This document shows positions 8,927-17,554 of a stretch of DNA of 64,000 bases, one piece after another. The stretch's first letter is position 1, and every line of letters begins with the position of its first letter. The notes beneath the pieces were generated by a model. It saw nothing but the letters and a program-made list of their open reading frames with translations. It was not told the origin of the DNA and did not search any database. Source of the stretch: Rhizobium phaseoli (GTDB taxonomy: Bacteria > Pseudomonadota > Alphaproteobacteria > Rhizobiales > Rhizobiaceae); assembly GCF_003985125.1 (NCBI RefSeq), contig NZ_ML133576.1:1-64000 (forward strand), in the 5' to 3' direction. Both the position numbers and the translations under genes were made by a program.

Positions 8927-9751
8927 TCAACGGCCGCGCTTGTAAGCGCCGAGTCCCGGCTGATAGGTCTTGTCGTCGAGGAACTGTTTCAGCCCTTCAT
9001 CGCGCCCCTTGGTCTTGTCGAGAAACAGCATCTGCTCCAGCTTGGCGTAGATGTAGTCGTCAGCAAGATCCCACGGCAGGTTGCGCACGCGCTTGTAGGT
9101 GTCCTTGGCCGCCTTCAGCGTCACCGGGTTCTTTTCGAGCAGGCTGGCGCAGATCTTGCGGACGCGGGCTTCGAGCTCTGCGAGCGGCACCGCCTCGTTG
9201 ACGAGACCCATTTCCGCAGCCTTGCGCCCGCCGAACAGCTCGCCAGTCATGATGTAGTAGAGCGCGTCGCGGTGGCGCATCACCTCGGCCACCGCACGGG
9301 TGACGTTGCCGCCCGGTAGAATGCCCCAATTGATCTCGGAGAGGCCGAAATTCGCTTCCTCGGCAGCAATGGCGAGATCGCAGGAGACGAGCGGCGTGAA
9401 GGCACCGCCGAAGCACCAGCCGTTGACCATGGCGATCGTCGGCTTTTCGAAATACATCAGCCGGCCCCACCAGCCGCCGGATTGGCGCCGCGCTTTCAGC
9501 GTGGCATCGCGCGGCTTGTCGTCGTTGTCGCGGAAATATTCCTTCAGATCCATGCCGGCCGACCAGGATTGGCCGGCGCCGCGCAGCACGAGAACGCCGC
9601 AGCGCTCGTCGCCTTCGAGTTCGTCGAGCACCTCGAGCATCCGGGCATTGAGCGCCGGGTTCATCGCATTGCGCTTTTCCGGACGGTTCAGCGTCACGAA
9701 GGCGATGCCGCCATCGAATTCGACCAGGACTGGCGATGTGTTTTCAGTCAT
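8927..9751 (-). CDS. ech: Feruloyl/p-hydroxycinnamoyl-CoA hydratase-lyase
   Basis: A 274-residue crotonase-fold enzyme matching hydroxycinnamoyl-CoA hydratase-lyases (HCHL, ~276 residues). Diagnostic stretches are LNRPEKRNAMNPALN, the oxyanion region SAGMDLKEYFRD, GWWGRLMYFEKPTIAMVNGW, CFGGAFTPLVSCDLAIAAEE and FGLSEINWGILPGGNV, and the family's C-terminal LDDKTYQPGLGAYKRGR. It hydrates and cleaves feruloyl-CoA to vanillin plus acetyl-CoA. Ribosome site GGAGTGAACCT lies before ATG 9751. It is 42 bases behind the acyl-CoA ligase gene, so ligase and lyase are made together, as in other ferulate clusters. Confidence 0.9.
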   Translation of the reverse strand: MTENTSPVLVEFDGGIAFVTLNRPEKRNAMNPALNARMLEVLDELEGDERCGVLVLRGAGQSWSAGMDLKEYFRDNDDKPRDATLKARRQSGGWWGRLMYFEKPTIAMVNGWCFGGAFTPLVSCDLAIAAEEANFGLSEINWGILPGGNVTRAVAEVMRHRDALYYIMTGELFGGRKAAEMGLVNEAVPLAELEARVRKICASLLEKNPVTLKAAKDTYKRVRNLPWDLADDYIYAKLEQMLFLDKTKGRDEGLKQFLDDKTYQPGLGAYKRGR

Positions 9752-9793
9752 AGGTTCACTCCATTGGTTTCGGCGTGATTGGCCGCAGCCGCT

Positions 9794-11380
9794 TCACATG
9801 GCCTGTCGTTGAAGGATTTCTTCGGAATGGTGCTGGCGCAGAACATGTTTCTGCACCTTGCCGGAGGCAGTTCGGGCAATGGTCTCGACGAAGAGGATGC
9901 AGACCGGGCGCTTGAAGGCGGCGAGCCTTTCCGCGCAATGGCCGGCGATCTCCTCGCCCGTCGCCGCAACTCCCGGCCGCAGCACGACATAAGCGACGCC
10001 GCATTCGCCCCACCTTTCGTCGGGAACGCCGATGACGGCGGCGTCGAGAACGGCGGGATGACTTGCGAGCGCGGCCTCGACCTCGGCGGGATAAACATTT
10101 TCGCCGCCGCTGATGTACATGTCCTTCAGCCGGTCGACGATGCGATAGAAGCCGTTGGCCTCGCGCCGGCCGAGATCGCCGGTGCGGTACCAGCCGTCGG
10201 TAAAGGCCGCCGCAGTTTCCCGCGGCTTGTTCCAGTATCCCGACGTCACCGCCGGCCCCCGCAGCCAGAATTCGCCGATCTCGCCCTCCCCGACGTCGCG
10301 GCCATCCTCGCCGACAATGCGGATGTCGAGCAGCGGCGCCGGAAGGCCTACGCTGCCGGGATTGTCCTGCACGGCGCGCCGGTCGATCGGCACATGCAGC
10401 ACCGTTCCCGCTTCGCTCATGCCGTAGCCGTTGACCAGTGCGACGCCGTCGTCGAGATAGCTTTCGATCAGCGTCTGCGTCAGCGGCGCGCCGCCGACGA
10501 AGAGCGCGTGCAGGCCGGAAAGAGCCGCAGCGCTATAGGCAGGATCGTTGCGCAAGGCGAGCGCAATCTGCGGCACGGCGAAGTAATGGGTGATGGCGCG
10601 TTCACGGTCGGCAAGGGCCGCGAGCGTGCGCGCCGGCGTGAAGCGGTCGGAGACGACGAGCGTACCGCCAAGCATCAAGGTCGTGCGCGCTACCGCGATC
10701 AGCCCGATCGTATGGAAGAACGGCAGGTCGCAGAGCGCGACGGCGCCCGGTCCGATCTCGCCGACGAAGGAAAAATTGACCGCGGCGAAAAAGGCGTTGC
10801 GGCGGCTGATGACGACGCCCTTCGCCTGTCCCGTCGTGCCCGACGTATAGAGAAGGATGCAAGCTCGGTCGGCATCAGCGGACACCGGGGCGGCAGGCAG
10901 GCTCGCCTCGATCCGCGCGGCAAGGGCAGCCGGGCCATCAGCCGTCGAAATCACCGTCATCTCGGGATCGGCTTCGGCAAGGATCGCCACGGCGGATGAA
11001 AACTCCTCGTCATGGACCAGGAGAAGCGGCGCGCAATCGGCAAGGATCGGCCGAAGCTCGGCGGCGTTAAGCCGCCAGTTGAGCGGCACGTAGATGGCGC
11101 CGGCGCGCTGGCAGGCAAAGGCAAGCACGATTGAATCCACGGAATTGCGCGCCAGCATGGCCACACGCGCTCCGTCCCGCCGCACCCCAAGCAACGCGAC
11201 CAGAAAACCGGCGCAGCGTGCAATCCGCCGATCGAGTTCGGCATAGGTAAGCTGCCGGCCGGTGGCAATCTCGAACAGAGCCTGACGATCCGGTGCGACG
11301 CGGGCACGGTAGAGGACCGGATCGTCCTGCACCAGCCCGCAATCCGCCGGCGAAGCCATCCCGGAAAAGGAATGCGCCAT
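9794..11380 (-). CDS. fcs: Feruloyl-CoA synthetase (AMP-forming acyl-CoA ligase)
   Basis: A 528-residue ANL-superfamily ligase. The P-loop-like motif ILLYTSGTTGQAKGV is near 175, NGYGMSEAG near 315, GWYRTGDLGR near 390, and the C-terminal catalytic Lys region ARTASGKVQKHVLR near 510. It activates ferulate (or p-coumarate/caffeate) with ATP and CoA, feeding Ech. It is the first gene of the leftward operon, with ribosome site GGGAGGAGAAT before ATG 11380, and it diverges from the MarR-type regulator gene. Substrate choice follows from its pairing with ech; family alone would only say acyl-CoA ligase. Confidence 0.85.
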   Translation of the reverse strand: MAHSFSGMASPADCGLVQDDPVLYRARVAPDRQALFEIATGRQLTYAELDRRIARCAGFLVALLGVRRDGARVAMLARNSVDSIVLAFACQRAGAIYVPLNWRLNAAELRPILADCAPLLLVHDEEFSSAVAILAEADPEMTVISTADGPAALAARIEASLPAAPVSADADRACILLYTSGTTGQAKGVVISRRNAFFAAVNFSFVGEIGPGAVALCDLPFFHTIGLIAVARTTLMLGGTLVVSDRFTPARTLAALADRERAITHYFAVPQIALALRNDPAYSAAALSGLHALFVGGAPLTQTLIESYLDDGVALVNGYGMSEAGTVLHVPIDRRAVQDNPGSVGLPAPLLDIRIVGEDGRDVGEGEIGEFWLRGPAVTSGYWNKPRETAAAFTDGWYRTGDLGRREANGFYRIVDRLKDMYISGGENVYPAEVEAALASHPAVLDAAVIGVPDERWGECGVAYVVLRPGVAATGEEIAGHCAERLAAFKRPVCILFVETIARTASGKVQKHVLRQHHSEEILQRQAM

Positions 11381-11590
11381 ATTCTCCTCCCATGCCCTCC
11401 GCTCCTCCGGCGGGCATCAAATTTGTATGCTACACATACTAATATCGTTTTCCGGCAGGATGCAAGATGCTGTCTAAAGAAAATCCGAAAGCCCAAGCGG
11501 ACGAAAAAATGCTTTCGGCCGCCGCATAAGGCATATTGACTAACCCGCTGATTTTGATGGTTATGGCGCCGCAACGAGGCGGGACGAACG
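11381..11590. promoter_or_regulatory. Divergent promoter region fcs / marR with palindrome
   Basis: A 210-base region between the divergent fcs and marR-type starts, more AT-rich than its flanks. It contains GTATG-CTACA-CATAC at 11425-11439, an inverted repeat of the size and type bound by MarR dimers, about 45 bases upstream of the fcs start. A likely arrangement is repression of fcs by the adjacent regulator, released by a hydroxycinnamoyl-CoA thioester, as known for FerR/FerC/CouR-type regulators. The site itself is inference. Confidence 0.5.
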
Positions 11591-12076
11591 ATGGCCGGAA
11601 AACTACCGCAGGATGATTTCGAGACAGAGGAGGTTTCCGCAACGCCTCGTCTCCACGTCGGCCGGCTTGGCGATCTCCTGGGCTTTCACCTGCGCATGGC
11701 GCATGTCGCGATCTATCGCGACTTCGCGGAAACCATGGAAGAGCTGGCGCTGACACAGAAGCAGCTCGCGGTGATGGAACTCATCTCGGCCAATCCGGGC
11801 GCGTCGCAGATCGACCTCGCCAACACGCTCGGCACCGACCGCGCTACCATGATGGCCCTCGTCAACCGTTTGGCCGCCCGCGACTTCATCGAACGCCGCC
11901 CCTCCGCGGCAGACCGCCGCCGCCAGGAACTGCATCTGACGCCGGCCGGTGACGCGATGCTCGTGCAGGCACGCGAGCGGATCGACAGGCATGAACAGCA
12001 TTTTATCGACCTGTTTTCGGCCGATGAAATGGATGCGCTGCTCACCGCGCTGAAGCGGATTTACAGGGGGAACTGA
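11591..12076 (+). CDS. MarR-family regulator, probable hydroxycinnamate operon repressor
   Basis: A 161-residue MarR protein. The winged helix-turn-helix lies at ~60-125 (LTQKQLAVMELISANPGASQ, ANTLGTDRATMMALVNRLA, FIERRPSAADRRRQELHLT). It is divergent from fcs, the classic placement of the CoA-thioester-sensing regulators of ferulate/coumarate degradation (FerR, CouR, FerC). Expected ligand: feruloyl-CoA or p-coumaroyl-CoA. A frame also opens upstream but ATG 11591 follows a GA-rich tract and gives the normal MarR length. It ends 28 bases before the converging AraC-type gene. Confidence 0.8.
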   Translation: MAGKLPQDDFETEEVSATPRLHVGRLGDLLGFHLRMAHVAIYRDFAETMEELALTQKQLAVMELISANPGASQIDLANTLGTDRATMMALVNRLAARDFIERRPSAADRRRQELHLTPAGDAMLVQARERIDRHEQHFIDLFSADEMDALLTALKRIYRGN

Positions 12077-12104
12077 TGGGCTGCTTCCGGCGCCCGCCTG
12101 AGCT

Positions 12105-13004
12105 CTAGGGCCAGTCCGCATAGCCCGACGAGAGCATGCTGTTTTCCGAACCGGCGGACGCGCGGGCGATCTCGCGGTAGCCGGCGGGCGAAAGGCCGGT
12201 CTTGCGCTTGAAGAAATGGCTGAAATAGGTCGGGTCGCGGAAACCGAGACTGTCGGAGATTTCCTGGATATTGCGGGCCGAGCGCTCCAATCTCAGCTTC
12301 GCCTCCTGCACCACGCGTTCGTGCAGAAGCTGGATCGGCGAGCGGCCGAGCGCCCTCTGGCAGATGGAATGAAGCCGGTCGGTGGTGACGCCGAGTTCGG
12401 CGGCATAATCGCTGATTGGTCGGTGGTTGCGGAAACCGGCCTCGACGAGCTGGCGATATCGCTGCAGGATCGAACCTGTTTCGCCCTGCCCTCGCTCCTC
12501 GCCTCTTTCCCCGCCACGGCCGCGCCAAAGCGCCATCAGGACCAGCCTGATATAGGCGGCTGCGACCATCCAGGAGGAGCGGGCGGGATCGCCGAGTTCG
12601 CGCACGAAGCCCGTAACCAACGGAGCGACCTCCGCCACCAGCAACGGATCCGCCGCTTCGACCAGCTTGCGCTGCTCGGTGAAGATACGCAGCGAATAGG
12701 ATTCCACCTTGTCGCCGATCGCATCGACCATGATCTGCGCCGACACGCCGACCAGATGGGCGGCGGTTCCCGCGGCGATCGACAGATCGCAGCGCGCCTG
12801 CGGCGGCAGAAAGGCAATCAGCGGCCCGTGCAGCGGCCGGTCTTCGCCGTTGTCGAAATGAAGCTCGCCCCTCCCCTCGCCAAGCAGGAGGAAATGATGG
12901 AATTCGGCATAGAGCCCCTTTTGAAAACGAATGCGCCGGTGCGAGAGCGACGGCGCGTACCATTCGCCTCTCGCATAGTGGTGAATCCCCCCGTCCGTCG
13001 CCAC
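12105..13004 (-). CDS. AraC-family transcriptional regulator
   Basis: A 299-residue regulator. The N-terminal ~180 residues form a cupin-type sensing domain (RFQKGLYAEFHHFLLLGEGR, FLPPQARCDLSI). The C-terminal ~95 residues are the double helix-turn-helix of AraC proteins (AELGVTTDRLHSICQRALGR, LERSARNIQEISDSLGFRDP, YFSHFFKRKTGLSPAGYR). I choose GTG 13004 because AGGAGGAGATGCG sits directly before it; an ATG at 13040 would place that ribosome site inside the coding region. Divergent from the vdh-ABC-calA operon, it probably activates that operon in response to an aromatic aldehyde or acid. Confidence 0.8.
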   Translation of the reverse strand: MATDGGIHHYARGEWYAPSLSHRRIRFQKGLYAEFHHFLLLGEGRGELHFDNGEDRPLHGPLIAFLPPQARCDLSIAAGTAAHLVGVSAQIMVDAIGDKVESYSLRIFTEQRKLVEAADPLLVAEVAPLVTGFVRELGDPARSSWMVAAAYIRLVLMALWRGRGGERGEERGQGETGSILQRYRQLVEAGFRNHRPISDYAAELGVTTDRLHSICQRALGRSPIQLLHERVVQEAKLRLERSARNIQEISDSLGFRDPTYFSHFFKRKTGLSPAGYREIARASAGSENSMLSSGYADWP

Positions 13005-13247
13005 CGCATCTCCTCCTGCTTCCTGCAAACATGGGCCCATCGCCGGATAATTACAATATTAACCCAGTAAATCGCATTCCATCCTGAAACGATCGGCGTA
13101 ACCTCATCGTCATCAGCCTTTGGGAGGAGGCACTTCAACAGATGCAGGATAGTCAGGCGGGGTTTTAGCCGCGGCTTCCGCTCGTCCCTCCCTGGCAAAA
13201 ACAACGCGCCTGCTGGCAGCGCCAGTTGGGGATGAACGGGGAAAACT
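13005..13247. promoter_or_regulatory. Divergent promoter region araC-type / vdh operon
   Basis: 243 bases between divergent starts. An AT-rich part lies at 13046-13074. At 13122-13130 there is a strong unused-looking ribosome site (GGGAGGAGG) followed at 13141 by ATG and an eight-codon frame (MQDSQAGF, stop). A short hairpin CTGGC-AGC-GCCAG is at 13213-13225, just before the vdh start. These could be leader-peptide or mRNA-level control elements, or remains of an older start. No clear -35/-10 pair can be assigned. Confidence 0.35.
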
Positions 13248-14699
13248 GTGTTCTCGGCGAAGCTGATGATCAACAACGAGGCGGTGGATGCGGACGACGG
13301 GGCGACCTTCGAACGCATCGATCCGTTGACGGGCGACGTCGCGACGATCGCCTCGGCAGGCTCCCCCGCCGACATGGCAAGGGCGGCCAACGCTGCCGCG
13401 GCCGCCTTCCCGGACTGGTCGCAGACCGGCCCCGGCGAACGGAGGAGGCTGCTCAACGCCGCCGCCGATATTCTCGAAGCCCGCGCCCCCGAACTCATCG
13501 AAGCCATGACCGGCGAGACCGGCGCCACCACCCAATGGGCGGCGATCAATTGCGGCCTCGGCGCAGATATTTTTCGCGAGGCGGCGGCGATGACGACGCA
13601 AATCGCAGGCGAGCTCATTCCATCAGGCATTCCCGGAAGCATGGCCATGGCGGTGCGCCAGCCGGCCGGCGTCTGCGTCGGCATCGCGCCCTGGAACGCG
13701 CCGATCATCCTCGGCACCCGCGCCGTCGCCATGCCGCTTGCCTGCGGCAATACGGTCGTCCTCAAGGCCTCCGAACTCTGCCCGAAGACCCACGGGCTGG
13801 TCGGCGACGTCCTGCGCGACGCCGGCTTCCCGCGCGGCGTCGTCAATGTCGTCTCCAATGCCCCGGGCGATGCCGCCGCTGTTGTCGATGCGCTGATCGC
13901 CCATCCGGCCGTGCGCCGCATCAACTTCACCGGCTCCACCCGCGTCGGCCGGATTATCGCCGAAGCCTCGGCACGGCATCTGAAACGCTGCCTGCTCGAA
14001 CTCGGCGGCAAGGCGCCGTTCATCGTGCTTGCCGACGCCGATATCGACGAGGCGGTCAGTGCCGCCGCTTTCGGCGCCTTCATGAACCAGGGCCAGATCT
14101 GCATGTCGACCGAGCGGATCATCCTGATGGACGAGATCGCCGACGGCTTCGTCGGCAAATTCAGGTCGAAGGCAGCAACGCTTATCGCCGGCAATCCCAA
14201 GGACGGCAATACGCCGCTCGGCACGCTGATCAACGCCGAGGCCGTGCGCCGTGTGCGGTCGCTGATCGACGACGCTCTCCAGAAAGGCGCCGTCCTCGTC
14301 TGCGGCGGCGAGGCGCATGGCACGCTGATGGATGCGACCGTCATCGATCACGTGACGCCGGCCATGCGCATCTATCGCGAGGAGAGTTTCGGGCCGGTCG
14401 CGGCGATCATCCGCGTCGGCAGCGTCGACGAGGCCGTGACCGTTGCCAACGACAATGAATACGGGCTCTCGGCGGCCGTCTTCGGCGGTGATGTCAATTC
14501 CGCGCTCGCTGTCGCCATGCGGCTCGAATCCGGCATCTGCCACATCAACGAGGCGACCGTTTCCGACGAGCCGCAAATGCCGTTCGGCGGCGTCAAATCG
14601 AGCGGCTACGGCCGCTTCGGCGGCAAGGCCGCGATCGACGAATTCACCGAGCTTCGATGGGTCACAATCGCATCGGGAAAACATCAATACCCGATCTGA
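13248..14699 (+). CDS. vdh: Vanillin dehydrogenase (aldehyde dehydrogenase)
   Basis: A 483-residue NAD(P)-dependent aldehyde dehydrogenase. Catalytic Glu251 (LLELGGKAP) and Cys285 (NQGQICMSTER) are intact, as is GIAPWNAPIILG at ~145-156. It belongs to the vanillin/benzaldehyde/salicylaldehyde dehydrogenase branch (FREAAAMTTQIAGE, PSGIPGSMAMAVRQPAGVC). Expected reaction: vanillin, the Ech product, to vanillate. The start is taken as GTG 13248; ATG 13266 is an alternative. It opens the rightward operon with the ABC importer, calA and a second vdh-like gene at 20350 whose protein is clearly a close paralogue. Confidence 0.8.
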   Translation: MFSAKLMINNEAVDADDGATFERIDPLTGDVATIASAGSPADMARAANAAAAAFPDWSQTGPGERRRLLNAAADILEARAPELIEAMTGETGATTQWAAINCGLGADIFREAAAMTTQIAGELIPSGIPGSMAMAVRQPAGVCVGIAPWNAPIILGTRAVAMPLACGNTVVLKASELCPKTHGLVGDVLRDAGFPRGVVNVVSNAPGDAAAVVDALIAHPAVRRINFTGSTRVGRIIAEASARHLKRCLLELGGKAPFIVLADADIDEAVSAAAFGAFMNQGQICMSTERIILMDEIADGFVGKFRSKAATLIAGNPKDGNTPLGTLINAEAVRRVRSLIDDALQKGAVLVCGGEAHGTLMDATVIDHVTPAMRIYREESFGPVAAIIRVGSVDEAVTVANDNEYGLSAAVFGGDVNSALAVAMRLESGICHINEATVSDEPQMPFGGVKSSGYGRFGGKAAIDEFTELRWVTIASGKHQYPI

Positions 14700-14765
14700 A
14701 GCCAGATCGGCCGGAAATGAACAGGAAACGGGCGGGAGGCCCGCACCAAGAGGGAGAACAATTTC

Positions 14766-16070
14766 ATGAGCAGGACATTCAACACGGCGTCTCTCACGCG
14801 CCGCTCTTTCATCGCATCGGCCGCCGCAGGCAGCGCGGCGCTCGCGCTGTCCGGCCGCACGGCCTTCGCCGAGAGCGGCGACACGCTGAAGGTCGGCTTC
14901 ATCAGCCCACGCACCGGCCCGCTCGGCGGCTTCGGCGAAACGGACGGCTATGTGCTCGATCTCGCACGCAAGGCGCTGGCGAACGGCCTGCAGGCCGGCG
15001 GCAAGACCTGGAAGGTTGATATCCTCGACCAGGACACCCAGTCCGATCCCTCGCGGGCCGGGCAACTGGCGAAGGAGCTGATCAACAACCAGGCGATCGA
15101 CCTGATGCTCGCCGTCTCCACGCCCGAAACGATCAATCCGGTGGCCGACGCCTGCGAGGCGGCCGGCGTGCCGTGCCTTTCGACCGTCATGCCGTGGGAG
15201 GCCTGGTATTTCGGCCGCGGCGCCAAGCCCGGCGCACCCTCGCCTTTCAAATGGACCTATCATTTCGGCTTCGGCGTCGAAGAGTTCCACAAGGCCTATG
15301 TTTCGCAGTGGAGCCTGATCGAGACCAACAAGAAGGTCGGCGTCATGTATCCCAACGATGCCGACGGCAATGCGATCCGCGCCCATCTGGCGCCCGCCCT
15401 CGCCAAGGCGGGCTTCACCATCGTCGATCCCGGTGCCTATGAAACCGGCACCACCGATTTCTCGGCACAGATCGCCCTCTTCCGGCAGGAGGGCGTCGAG
15501 ATCTTCAACTCCTTCCCCATCCCGCCCGACTTCGCCGCCTTCTGGCGCCAGGCCGCCCAGCAGGGCCTCACCCAGCAGATCAAGATCTGCCAGGTCGCCA
15601 AAACAGGACTGTTTCCTTCCGATATCGAGGCGCTCGGCGATCTCGGCATGAACATCGGCAGCGCCGCCTATTGGCACAAGGCCTTCCCCTACAAATCGAC
15701 GCTGACCGGCGTCTCGGGAACCGAGCTTGCCGACGGCTATGAAGCGGCAAGCGGCAAGCAGTGGACGCAGCAGCTCGGCGCCAGCCTCGCGCTTCTCGAT
15801 GCCGGCTTCGACGCGCTGAAGGCGAGCAGCGACGCCAAGAACAAGGCTGCCGTCGCCAAGGCGATTGCCACGCTGAAAACGACCACGATCGCCGGCAAGA
15901 TCGATTTCACCAGCGGTCCGGTCGCCAATGTCTCGCCCGGACCGATCATCGGCACACAATGGGTAAAAGCGGCCGAGGGCTCGAAATTCGCGCTCGACTA
16001 CGTCGTCACCGAAAACGCCACCGATCCCAACGTCCCGGTCGGCGCCAAGCTCATCGCCTACAACGGATAA
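14766..16070 (+). CDS. ABC transporter substrate-binding protein (aromatic acid/branched-chain type)
   Basis: A 434-residue periplasmic binding protein with a twin-arginine-like signal (TRRSFIASAAAGSAALALSG, cleavage near AFA-ES). The mature start KVGFISPRTGPLGGFGETDG is the Peripla_BP_6 (LivJ-like) fold used for branched-chain amino acids and also for aromatic acids in CouP/TarP-like proteins. Encoded between a vanillin dehydrogenase and its own transporter genes, it more likely binds a phenylpropanoid such as ferulate, coumarate or coniferyl alcohol than leucine. Ribosome site AGAGGGAGAACAATTTC precedes ATG 14766. Confidence 0.8.
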   Translation: MSRTFNTASLTRRSFIASAAAGSAALALSGRTAFAESGDTLKVGFISPRTGPLGGFGETDGYVLDLARKALANGLQAGGKTWKVDILDQDTQSDPSRAGQLAKELINNQAIDLMLAVSTPETINPVADACEAAGVPCLSTVMPWEAWYFGRGAKPGAPSPFKWTYHFGFGVEEFHKAYVSQWSLIETNKKVGVMYPNDADGNAIRAHLAPALAKAGFTIVDPGAYETGTTDFSAQIALFRQEGVEIFNSFPIPPDFAAFWRQAAQQGLTQQIKICQVAKTGLFPSDIEALGDLGMNIGSAAYWHKAFPYKSTLTGVSGTELADGYEAASGKQWTQQLGASLALLDAGFDALKASSDAKNKAAVAKAIATLKTTTIAGKIDFTSGPVANVSPGPIIGTQWVKAAEGSKFALDYVVTENATDPNVPVGAKLIAYNG

Positions 16071-16076
16071 CGCACG

Positions 16077-16829
16077 GTGCAGCAGCAAACCCAAAATCGG
16101 CCGGGAGGAGCCTTTCTCTCGGCGAACGGAATCCACAAGCGGTTCGGCGCGCTCGTGGTGCTGGAAGATCTCGATTTTTCCATGGGCGATGGCGACGCGG
16201 TCGGCATCGTCGGGCCGAATGGCGCCGGCAAGACGACGCTGCTCTCCGTGCTCGCCGGCGCCTTCCCGCCGAGCGCTGGCACGATTACCTTCGATGGCGC
16301 CGACGTGACCAGCCGGACAGCGGCGGAGCGCTGCCGCTCGGGGCTGGTGCGCACTCATCAGATCCCGAAACCCTTCAGCGGCATGACGACTTTCGAAAAC
16401 GTCTTCGTCGCCGCCTCCCATGGCAATGCCGGAAGCCGCGACGAAGCCTATGAGCGGGTGGTGGATTCGCTTTCGCTCTGCGGCATGCTCGGCGTCGCCA
16501 ACCGCCCGGCCGATACGCTCGGCCTGCTCGATCGCAAACGCCTGGAGCTTGCCCGCGCGCTTGCCACGCAGCCGCGGCTGCTGCTGCTCGACGAGATCGG
16601 CGGCGGGCTGACCGATGGCGAAGCGAGCGAACTGGTGGAAACCATTCTCGAATTGCGCCGCCGCGGCATCGGCATCGTCTGGATCGAGCATATCGTCCAT
16701 ATCCTGCTGCAGGTGGCTGAACGGCTGATCTGCATGGATGCCGGCCGGATCATCGCCGATGGCGAGCCGAAAGCGGTCATGAGCAACGCCGAAGTCGTCA
16801 AGGCCTATCTTGGAGGAACGCCGGCATGA
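16077..16829 (+). CDS. ABC transporter ATP-binding protein (LivG type)
   Basis: A 250-residue ATPase. Walker A GPNGAGKTTLLS is near 45, Walker B LLLLDEIGGG near 168. The usual LSGG signature is altered: the corresponding place reads LGLLDRKRLELARALA, as in LivG-type subunits (which typically have LSYGQQRRLE), with Ser/Gly of the signature replaced. The start is GTG 16077, six bases after the binding-protein gene. Its end overlaps the next ATPase gene by four bases (ATGA). It acts at the inner membrane with the LivF-, LivH- and LivM-type subunits to import the substrate. Confidence 0.8.
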   Translation: MQQQTQNRPGGAFLSANGIHKRFGALVVLEDLDFSMGDGDAVGIVGPNGAGKTTLLSVLAGAFPPSAGTITFDGADVTSRTAAERCRSGLVRTHQIPKPFSGMTTFENVFVAASHGNAGSRDEAYERVVDSLSLCGMLGVANRPADTLGLLDRKRLELARALATQPRLLLLDEIGGGLTDGEASELVETILELRRRGIGIVWIEHIVHILLQVAERLICMDAGRIIADGEPKAVMSNAEVVKAYLGGTPA

Positions 16830-17554
16830 GCCTTCTCTCCATCCGCAACCTCGACGTCCGCCACGGCCTGCTGCAGGCGGTGCGCGGTGTCAGCTTCGAT
16901 ATCGCCAAGGGTGAGGTGCTGGCGCTGGTCGGCGCCAACGGCGCGGGCAAGACGACGCTGCTTCGATCGATCGCCGGCGCTCACCTGCCCGCCTCTGGCG
17001 AGATCCTTCTCGACGGCGAGGATCTTGCCGCCATCCCTTCCCACAAGCGGATCGCCAGGGGCATCGCCCTGGTGCCGGAAGGCCGGCGCCTGTTTTCGCA
17101 GATGACCGTCGAGGAGAACCTGCTTCTCGGAAAGAGCTGCGGGCGCAAGGGCGAATGGAGCGTCGACCGCGTCCTCGACGCCTTTCCGAACCTGAAGCCT
17201 CGCCGCCACGCCAAGACAGGGCACCTCTCCGGCGGCGAGCAGCAGGCGACCGCCATCGGCCGGGCGCTGATGAGCAACCCCGACATCCTGCTGCTGGACG
17301 AGGTCTCGCTCGGGCTTTCGCCGCTCGTCGTCGACCGCGTCTATGCTCAGCTGCAAGCCCTGCTCACATCGGGGACGACGATCGTGCTCGTCGAGCAGGA
17401 TCTCGCCCGCGCCATGAGTGTCGCAAGCCGCGTCATCTGCATGCTGGAAGGACGCATCGTGCTCGACAGGCCGGCGGCGGCCGTCACCCGCGAGCACGTC
17501 ACCCAGGCCTATTTCGGATTGCACCGGGCCGCCGGCGAGAGGAGCGCATCATGA
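16826..17554 (+). CDS. ABC transporter ATP-binding protein (LivF type)
   Basis: A 242-residue ATPase with Walker A GANGAGKTTLLRS near 35, signature LSGGEQQATAIGRAL near 134 and Walker B LLLDEVSLGLSP near 155. YFGLHRAAGERS at the C-terminus is normal for the LivF class. It overlaps both neighbours by four bases, so translation of the importer subunits is coupled. Confidence 0.85.
   Translation: MSLLSIRNLDVRHGLLQAVRGVSFDIAKGEVLALVGANGAGKTTLLRSIAGAHLPASGEILLDGEDLAAIPSHKRIARGIALVPEGRRLFSQMTVEENLLLGKSCGRKGEWSVDRVLDAFPNLKPRRHAKTGHLSGGEQQATAIGRALMSNPDILLLDEVSLGLSPLVVDRVYAQLQALLTSGTTIVLVEQDLARAMSVASRVICMLEGRIVLDRPAAAVTREHVTQAYFGLHRAAGERSAS

Noticed and set aside
13623-16700. 1025-codon open frame on the minus strand across vdh and the binding-protein and ATPase genes
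   Set aside because: It is antisense to three clear genes, has the low-complexity Asp/Arg/Gly-rich composition of a GC-rich shadow frame, and shows no domain.
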